Assembly: GCF_025642135.1 (NCBI RefSeq)
Contig: NZ_CP106793.1
Location: 1,426,001-1,490,000, forward strand
DNA from: Streptomyces cynarae
Lineage (GTDB): Bacteria; Actinomycetota; Actinomycetes; Streptomycetales; Streptomycetaceae
Length of the DNA: 64,000 bases
Reading direction: 5' to 3'
The notes below the pieces were generated by a model, which saw only the letters and a program-made list of their open reading frames with translations, ran no database searches and was not told where the DNA came from. Position numbers and translations under genes: made by a program. This document shows positions 59,099 to 64,000 of the stretch, piece after piece; position 1 is the first letter of the stretch, and each line of letters starts with the position of its first letter.

Positions 59099-59854
59099 TC
59101 AGGAGGCGCGGCGCTCCGGGCCGTGGTGGATCTCGATGTCGCCCCCGAAGGTCAGGCGGCAGGTGTCGGCGCGGTAGGTCGCGACGGAGACGGCCGCGGT
59201 GCGTCCGCCGGAGTGGAAGCGGGTGGTGACGACGAGGACGGGCGCGCCGGGCAGCCGGTCGAGTTCCTTGGCGTCCTCGGCGCTGACCGAGCCCAGCTCG
59301 ACCGCCTGGTCCCGGCCCTCCAGCTCCAGGTGCTGCAGCTCGCGCAGCACGGCACGCGCGCGTGCCGCACCGGAGGGGGCGTCGATCGCCGAGAGGTCGG
59401 GCACCGAGGAGTGCGGGATGTAGAGCAGCTCGGCGGCCACGGGCCGGCCCTGTGACACGCGGGAGCGGCGTACCGTGTGCACCTGCTCGCCCTGCTCGGT
59501 CTCCAGGAGGTCGGCCACGGCGGCGGGCGGGACCACGTCCGTGCAGTCGGTGGGTTGCCAGTCGTCGCCGGTCGCTCCCGGCCAAGTGTGCCCCTCGGCG
59601 CCCACGGCCACCCCGACGCGCGGCGGGGCGACGGTGGTGCCGACCCCGCGGCGGCGCTGCAGGCGGCCCTCCAGCTCGAGCTGCTCCAGCGCTTGGCGGA
59701 GCGTGGCGCGGGCGACGCCGAACCTGGCGGCGAGGTCCCGTTCGTTGGGCAGGATCTCACCCACGGAGAACTCGGAGTCGAGTGCTTCGGTGAGCACGGT
59801 CTTGAGATGCCAGTACTTGGGCTCCGGCACCGATTCCAGCTGCGTGGTCCCCAC
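59099..59854 (-). CDS. GntR-family regulator with UTRA domain (HutC subfamily)
   Basis: 251 residues: N-terminal winged HTH (SVGEILPNERDLAARFGVAR, ATLRQALEQLELEGRLQRRR) and a C-terminal UTRA ligand-binding domain. It resembles regulators of amino-sugar or small-metabolite use such as DasR/NagR. GTG 59854 has GGAGG upstream. The 5' region contains an A/T-rich tract (TTGTTTTTTAAAGG near 59899) where a regulator could bind. The regulated genes are not obvious here. Confidence 0.88.
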   Translation of the reverse strand: MGTTQLESVPEPKYWHLKTVLTEALDSEFSVGEILPNERDLAARFGVARATLRQALEQLELEGRLQRRRGVGTTVAPPRVGVAVGAEGHTWPGATGDDWQPTDCTDVVPPAAVADLLETEQGEQVHTVRRSRVSQGRPVAAELLYIPHSSVPDLSAIDAPSGAARARAVLRELQHLELEGRDQAVELGSVSAEDAKELDRLPGAPVLVVTTRFHSGGRTAAVSVATYRADTCRLTFGGDIEIHHGPERRAS

Positions 59855-60092
59855 CCTGTCCTCCGCGATCGCCGTGGCCCGGCGGCTTTAAGCGCCCTTG
59901 TTTTTTAAAGGTTGTTGCACTTCTCTGCGACCATAGGGCGGCCCCCACCCTTGGTCAAGACCAATCCTCGATCGGATGCGCGGTATCCGTGCGGTGTGTC
60001 ACGGAGCGTTCACACTGCGTTCGCAGTGGGCGACGCCTATGACATGTCGATGAAGCCTCCGTTCACGGACGTCGTCGTACGGAGGCCGCCGA

Positions 60093-60992
60093 TCACTCTT
60101 CCGGCAGCCGCTCGACCGGCAGGGAGGCCAGCTTGTCCGGGTTGCGGATGACGTAGACGCACTGGACGCGCCCGTCCACCACGTCCACCTGGAACACGGT
60201 GTCGGGATTGCCACCGGACAGGACGAGCAGGGCGGGACCGCCGTTGAGCTCCAGGAAGCGCAGCGACATGTCCGCCGGGCGCTGCCCGGCCACGGCGACG
60301 AGGAACCGGCCGACCTTGTCCGCGGTCTGAAGGACGCGCAGCGGCGCCTTGGCGCGACCGCCGCTGTCGCCGACCAGCCGTGCGTCCGGGGCGAGCAGTT
60401 CCATCAGCCCCTTGAGGTCGCCCTCTACGGCGGCGGCGAGGAAACGCTCGGTCAGGTCGCGGCGTTCGGCGGGGTCGACGTCGTAACGCGGCCGACGTTC
60501 GTCGACGTGCTTGCGGGCGCGTGCGGCGAGTTGGCGCACCGCGGCCTCACTGCGGTCGAGGGCGGCGGCGATCTCCCCGAACGGGAATCCGAAGGCCTCC
60601 CTCAGCACGAACACCGCGCGCTCCAGGGGCGACAGGGACTCCAGGACGACAAGGACGGCGAGCGAGACGGAATCGGCGAGCACGGCCCGGTCCGCCGCGT
60701 CCGGCGCCGTGTCGCCGAAGTCGGTGACATGGGGCTCGGGCAGCCAGGGCCCGACGTAGGCCTCCTTGCGGGCCTGCGCCTGGCGCAGCCGGTCGACGGC
60801 CAGCCGAGTGGTGACGCGGACGAGGTAGGCACGCGGTTCGCGCACCGTGTCGCGGTCGGCGCGGGACCAGCGCAACCAGGCCTCCTGGACGACGTCCTCG
60901 GCGTCGGCCACCCGGCCGAGCATGCGGTAGGCCACTCCCATCAGGACGGGGCGGTGCTCTTCGAAGACCTCGGTCGCGGTGTCGGTCGTCAC
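60093..60992 (-). CDS. ECF sigma factor of the SigJ/ECF41 type
   Basis: 299 residues with sigma regions 2 and 4 (RPVLMGVAYRMLGRVADAED; FPFGEIAAALDRSEAAVRQL) and a fused C-terminal SnoaL-like domain that acts as a built-in anti-sigma element in ECF41 proteins. The WLPEP segment and the terminal NPDKL motif are both characteristic. GTG 60992 is the most likely start, with only a weak ribosome site. It is divergent from an alpha/beta hydrolase gene; ECF41 factors usually control a neighbouring enzyme gene. Confidence 0.9.
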   Translation of the reverse strand: MTTDTATEVFEEHRPVLMGVAYRMLGRVADAEDVVQEAWLRWSRADRDTVREPRAYLVRVTTRLAVDRLRQAQARKEAYVGPWLPEPHVTDFGDTAPDAADRAVLADSVSLAVLVVLESLSPLERAVFVLREAFGFPFGEIAAALDRSEAAVRQLAARARKHVDERRPRYDVDPAERRDLTERFLAAAVEGDLKGLMELLAPDARLVGDSGGRAKAPLRVLQTADKVGRFLVAVAGQRPADMSLRFLELNGGPALLVLSGGNPDTVFQVDVVDGRVQCVYVIRNPDKLASLPVERLPEE

Positions 60993-61169
60993 CGTCCCAT
61001 CCCATCCGACACGCTCCCACCATGTCCAGCAGACAAGGCGGTTGACGCAGCACAATGGCCGGCGGACCGCCTGCGGCCGAACGGCCTCGACCAAGGGGCT
61101 ACCCGCTGGTAGCAATTGCTGACAAGCTGTCTACCACATCGTCCGTGCCCCCAGACGAGGAGCAGCACC

Positions 61170-62000
61170 ATGCCGGCCACGGTCTCCTTCAGCGTTCCCT
61201 CCCCGCACGGCCCGCGGACCGTGACCGTCTCCTACGCGCGCGTGGGTGCCGGCGAACCGCTCCTGCTGCTGCACGGCATCGGCCACCACCGGCAGGCCTG
61301 GGACCCGGTCGTGGACATCCTGGCGACCGAACGGGACGTGATCGCTGTCGACCTCCCGGGCTTCGGCGCTTCCCCGGCCCTGCCGGAGGGACTGGCCTAC
61401 GACCTGTCGACCGTGGTGCCGGCGCTCGGCTCGCTGTGCGAGGCGCTGGGGATCGAGCGTCCGCACGTGGCGGGCAACTCCCTCGGCGGACTCCTGGCCC
61501 TGGAGCTGGGCCGCGAGAAGCTCGTACGGTCCGTCACCGCCCTCGCACCCGCCGGCTTCTGGACCCCCGTCGAGCGCCGGTACGCGTTCACGGTCCTTTC
61601 CGCGATGCGGCAGGCCGCGCGGAACACGCCGCTGCCGGTGGTGGAGCGGCTGTCGCGCACGGCGGCCGGACGGACGGTCCTGACGAGCACCATCTACGCC
61701 CGTCCCGGGCGCCGTTCACCCGAGGCCGTCGTCGCCGAGACCCTGGCGCTGGCCCGCGCCGAGGGGTTCGCCGAGACCCTCCGGGCGGGCACGTCCGTCC
61801 AGTTCACCGAGGACGTGCCCGGGCTGCCGGTCACCGTCGCATGGGGCACCAGGGACCGGCTGCTGCTGTACCGTCAGGGCGTTCGCGCCAAGCGCATCAT
61901 CCCCGGGGCCCGGCTGGTGCGGCTGCCCGGCTGCGGGCACGTCCCGATGAACGACGACCCCGCGCTGGTCGCCCGGGTCATCCTGGACGGCAGCCGCTGA
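61170..62000 (+). CDS. Alpha/beta-fold hydrolase
   Basis: A 276-residue hydrolase with oxyanion segment LLLLHGIGHH, nucleophile Ser in GNSLGGLLAL, acid in WGTRDRLLL and His in GCGHVPMNDDP. It resembles small-molecule esterases and epoxide hydrolase-like enzymes. ATG 61170 has GAGGAG upstream. It may be the target of the divergent ECF41 sigma factor (inference). Confidence 0.87.
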   Translation: MPATVSFSVPSPHGPRTVTVSYARVGAGEPLLLLHGIGHHRQAWDPVVDILATERDVIAVDLPGFGASPALPEGLAYDLSTVVPALGSLCEALGIERPHVAGNSLGGLLALELGREKLVRSVTALAPAGFWTPVERRYAFTVLSAMRQAARNTPLPVVERLSRTAAGRTVLTSTIYARPGRRSPEAVVAETLALARAEGFAETLRAGTSVQFTEDVPGLPVTVAWGTRDRLLLYRQGVRAKRIIPGARLVRLPGCGHVPMNDDPALVARVILDGSR

Positions 62001-62206
62001 CCCGGCCGGGCGGTTCCGGCGCGGGCGGCCGAAGCCGGTTCGGCCGTGCGTCCGTTGTCCGCGTACGGGACGGTCGCCCGCGGCGGCGTTCGACCGGTGC
62101 TGGTTGCGCGCACTTCTCCCCCGTACATGTCCGGGCGGGCGTACGGGGGATGGGGGACGCCACGCGCGCGTGACGCGTGTCCTTCACCGTGCGGCCGGGG
62201 TCCGTT

Positions 62207-62228
62207 GTTCACTTGCGGTTTCCGTGCG
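62207..62228 (+). promoter_or_regulatory. Candidate PHO box upstream of phoD
   Basis: GTTCACTTGCG (62207-62217) is followed directly by GTTTCCGTGCG (62218-62228), two 11-nt direct repeat units like those bound by PhoP in Streptomyces (GTTCACC-type). It lies 67-88 bp before the ATG. The first unit is good and the second weaker. The rest of the 294-bp intergenic stretch (62001-62294) shows no gene. Confidence 0.6.
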
Positions 62229-62294
62229 CGCCGCTGCGCACCAGTAGGTGTTGCGGTGCCCATTGGCCGGAATACGTCCCTGGAGGCGCATCCC

Positions 62295-63881
62295 ATGTCA
62301 CACCGTCCCTTCCCCGGCCGCCGCAGCGTACTGCGCGGCTCCCTGGCCGCTTCGGCGGCCCTGACCCTGCCCACCGCGCTCGGCGCGGCGCCGGCGTTCT
62401 CCCTGTCGGGACGCCCGAAGGCGGGATGGGGCGTCCAGGCCGGCGACGTGACCGCCCACTCCGGTCTGGTCTGGGTGCGCTCGGACCGCCCGGCCCGGAT
62501 GATCGTCGAGACCGCCGCGACGGAGTCGTTCCGCGACCCGCGCAGATGGCACGGGCCGCTGCTGGGCCCGGACACCGACTTCACCGGCACCACGCGGCTG
62601 CACGGGCTGCCCGCCGGCGAGCAGATCCACTACCGTGTGCTGCTGGCCGACCCGGACGACCCGCGCCGCACCGGCGAGCCGGTGACCGGCACCTTCCGTA
62701 CGACGCCTCTCCAGCGGCGCCGCGGGGTGCGGTTCCTGTGGTCGGGCGACCTGGCCGGGCAGGGCTGGGGCATCAACCCGGACCTCGGCGGTTACCGGAT
62801 CTACGACGCGATGGCGAAGCTGGACCCGGACTTCTTCCTGTGCAGCGGTGACAACATCTACGCCGACGGTCCCATCTCGGCCACCCAGGCCCTGCCCGAC
62901 GGCAGCACCTGGCGGAACATCACCACCGAGGAGAAGTCCAAGGTCGCCGAGACCCTGGCCGAGTACCGCGGCAACTTCCGCTACAACCTGCTCGACGAGA
63001 ACCTGAAGCGGTTCAACGCTCAAGTGCCCTCGATCATCCAGTGGGACGACCACGAGGTGCGCAACAACTGGTACCCGGGCGAGGTGATCGCCTCCTCCGA
63101 CACCCGCTACACCGAGAAGAGCATCGACGTGCTCGCCGCCCGGGCCCGGCGCGCGTTCAGCGAGTACTTCCCGATCTCGACGCTGCAGCCGGGCGACGAG
63201 CACGGCCGGGTCTACCGGGTCATGCGGCACGGCCCCCTGCTGGACGTGTTCGTGCTGGACATGCGCACCTACCGCGATGCCAACTCCCCCGACAACCAGA
63301 CGGTCGACCCGCAGGGCATCCTCGGTGCCGAGCAACTGAAATGGCTCAAGCGGGAGTTGGCGGCGTCCCGCGCGGTGTGGAAGGTGATCGCCGCCGACAT
63401 GCCGCTCGGCCTGGTCGTCCCGGACCCCATGGAGAACAAGCCCAACTTCGAGGCCGTGGCGCAGGGCGACCCGGGCGCCCCGCTCGGGCGGGAGCTGCAG
63501 ATCGCGGAGCTGCTGCGGTTCATCAAGCACCGGAGGATCACGGGCACGCTGTGGCTGACGGCCGACGTGCACCACACCTCGGCGCAGCACTACCACCCCT
63601 CGCGGGCGGCCTTCACCGATTTCGAGCCGTTCTGGGAGTTCGTCTCGGGCCCGCTCAACGCCGGCGCGTTCCCGGCGAGCGCGCTCGACGGCACGTTCGG
63701 CCCCGAGCGGGTGTTCGTGAAGGCGCCGACCGCCTCGAACGTCTCCCCCGCCGGCGGTTACCAGTTCTTCGGTGAGGTCGACATCGACGGCGACAGCGGT
63801 GAGTTGACGGTCCGTCTGCGCGAGCAGGACGGCACGGTTCTGTTCACCCAGGTGCTGCAGCCGGGTCGCGTGGGCCAGTAA
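62295..63881 (+). CDS. phoD: Alkaline phosphatase PhoD, Tat-exported
   Basis: A 528-residue extracellular phosphodiesterase/phosphomonoesterase. The Tat signal has twin arginines (PGRRSVLRG) and a hydrophobic stretch to about residue 36. The PhoD metallophosphatase core follows: SGDLAGQGWGINPDLGG, SGDNIYADG, WDDHEVRNNWYPG and TADVHHTSAQHY supply metal ligands. ATG 62295 is the natural start in front of the signal peptide, with GGAGG about 9 nt upstream. Expression is probably under PhoP control. Confidence 0.93.
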   Translation: MSHRPFPGRRSVLRGSLAASAALTLPTALGAAPAFSLSGRPKAGWGVQAGDVTAHSGLVWVRSDRPARMIVETAATESFRDPRRWHGPLLGPDTDFTGTTRLHGLPAGEQIHYRVLLADPDDPRRTGEPVTGTFRTTPLQRRRGVRFLWSGDLAGQGWGINPDLGGYRIYDAMAKLDPDFFLCSGDNIYADGPISATQALPDGSTWRNITTEEKSKVAETLAEYRGNFRYNLLDENLKRFNAQVPSIIQWDDHEVRNNWYPGEVIASSDTRYTEKSIDVLAARARRAFSEYFPISTLQPGDEHGRVYRVMRHGPLLDVFVLDMRTYRDANSPDNQTVDPQGILGAEQLKWLKRELAASRAVWKVIAADMPLGLVVPDPMENKPNFEAVAQGDPGAPLGRELQIAELLRFIKHRRITGTLWLTADVHHTSAQHYHPSRAAFTDFEPFWEFVSGPLNAGAFPASALDGTFGPERVFVKAPTASNVSPAGGYQFFGEVDIDGDSGELTVRLREQDGTVLFTQVLQPGRVGQ

Positions 63882-63915
63882 CGGGCCCGCCGCTTCGGCT
63901 ACCCTCGATCACCGC

Positions 63916-63948
63916 GCCGCGCACCGGTGTCATCCCCCGGTGCGCGGC
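63916..63948 (+). terminator. Hairpin after phoD
   Basis: GCCGCGCACCGG (63916-63927) pairs with CCGGTGCGCGGC (63937-63948) around a 9-nt loop, 34 bp after the phoD stop. Confidence 0.75.
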
Positions 63949-64000
63949 ACCGCGGACGCCGCCGCCTGCGCCCTCTCGTACAACAGGCAACAAAAGGGAC

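Overview
The window is high-GC (about 70 percent or more), gene-dense DNA with strong third-position GC bias, frequent GTG and TTG starts, and 1-8 nt start/stop overlaps. Mycothiol-dependent formaldehyde dehydrogenase, DUF397/XRE-DUF5753 pairs, F420-type LLM oxidoreductase, a urease-Tap-biotin-purB gene order and the typical interspersed GC repeats all point to a Streptomyces chromosome. I see no tRNA or rRNA gene, CRISPR array, prophage or insertion sequence.

Region 1 (1-26.8 kb) is an almost complete pathway from choline to pyruvate. BetA (choline dehydrogenase) and an aldehyde dehydrogenase make glycine betaine, which a fused-permease ABC transporter can also import. A Rieske oxygenase with its own Rieske ferredoxin and ferredoxin reductase is positioned to demethylate betaine. 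A dimethylglycine oxidase and the heterotetrameric sarcosine oxidase SoxBDAG then give glycine. GlyA and SdaA carry glycine through serine to pyruvate. FolD, PurU and an MTHFR-like protein handle the folate-bound one-carbon units, and a mycothiol-dependent formaldehyde dehydrogenase with a metallo-beta-lactamase-fold hydrolase removes free formaldehyde. An IclR regulator, probably read from a leaderless mRNA, lies divergent to betA. The main original observation is a 14-bp box (about GTTGCGNWAWACGC) repeated head to tail with exactly 19 bp between starts in front of six of these transcription units, which looks like a dedicated regulon operator.

Region 2 (27-36.4 kb) has an acyltransferase, a secreted Tap-type tripeptidyl aminopeptidase, urease ureABCFGD with a candidate GlnR site, an orphan Phd-type antitoxin, and a ClpP paralogue with a small partner. 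Region 3 (36.4-40.1 kb) has a c-di-AMP (ydaO) riboswitch ahead of an NlpC/P60 hydrolase, a DUF6328 membrane protein, and the Streptomyces trio of HATPase, XRE-DUF5753 and DUF397. Region 4 (40.2-46.2 kb) is biotin synthesis: bioF divergent from bioB-bioA-bioD, with an unusual Cys/His repeat tail on BioB, then a methyltransferase and a Fic-like/RHH toxin-antitoxin pair. Region 5 (46.3-64 kb) is housekeeping and accessory: a MacB-like ABC exporter, LLM oxidoreductase, GNAT, two CNNM/CBS proteins, SGNH hydrolase, DUF4326, purB, mug, a ROK and a GntR regulator, an ECF41-type sigma factor with a divergent hydrolase, and a Tat-exported PhoD phosphatase with a candidate PHO box.

Three genes (soxG, the betaine aldehyde dehydrogenase gene and, less surely, ureD) each look one C short of an open frame in a short C run. 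This pattern suggests homopolymer errors in the assembly rather than three separate mutations. In addition soxD and soxA form one continuous frame across an interspersed repeat.
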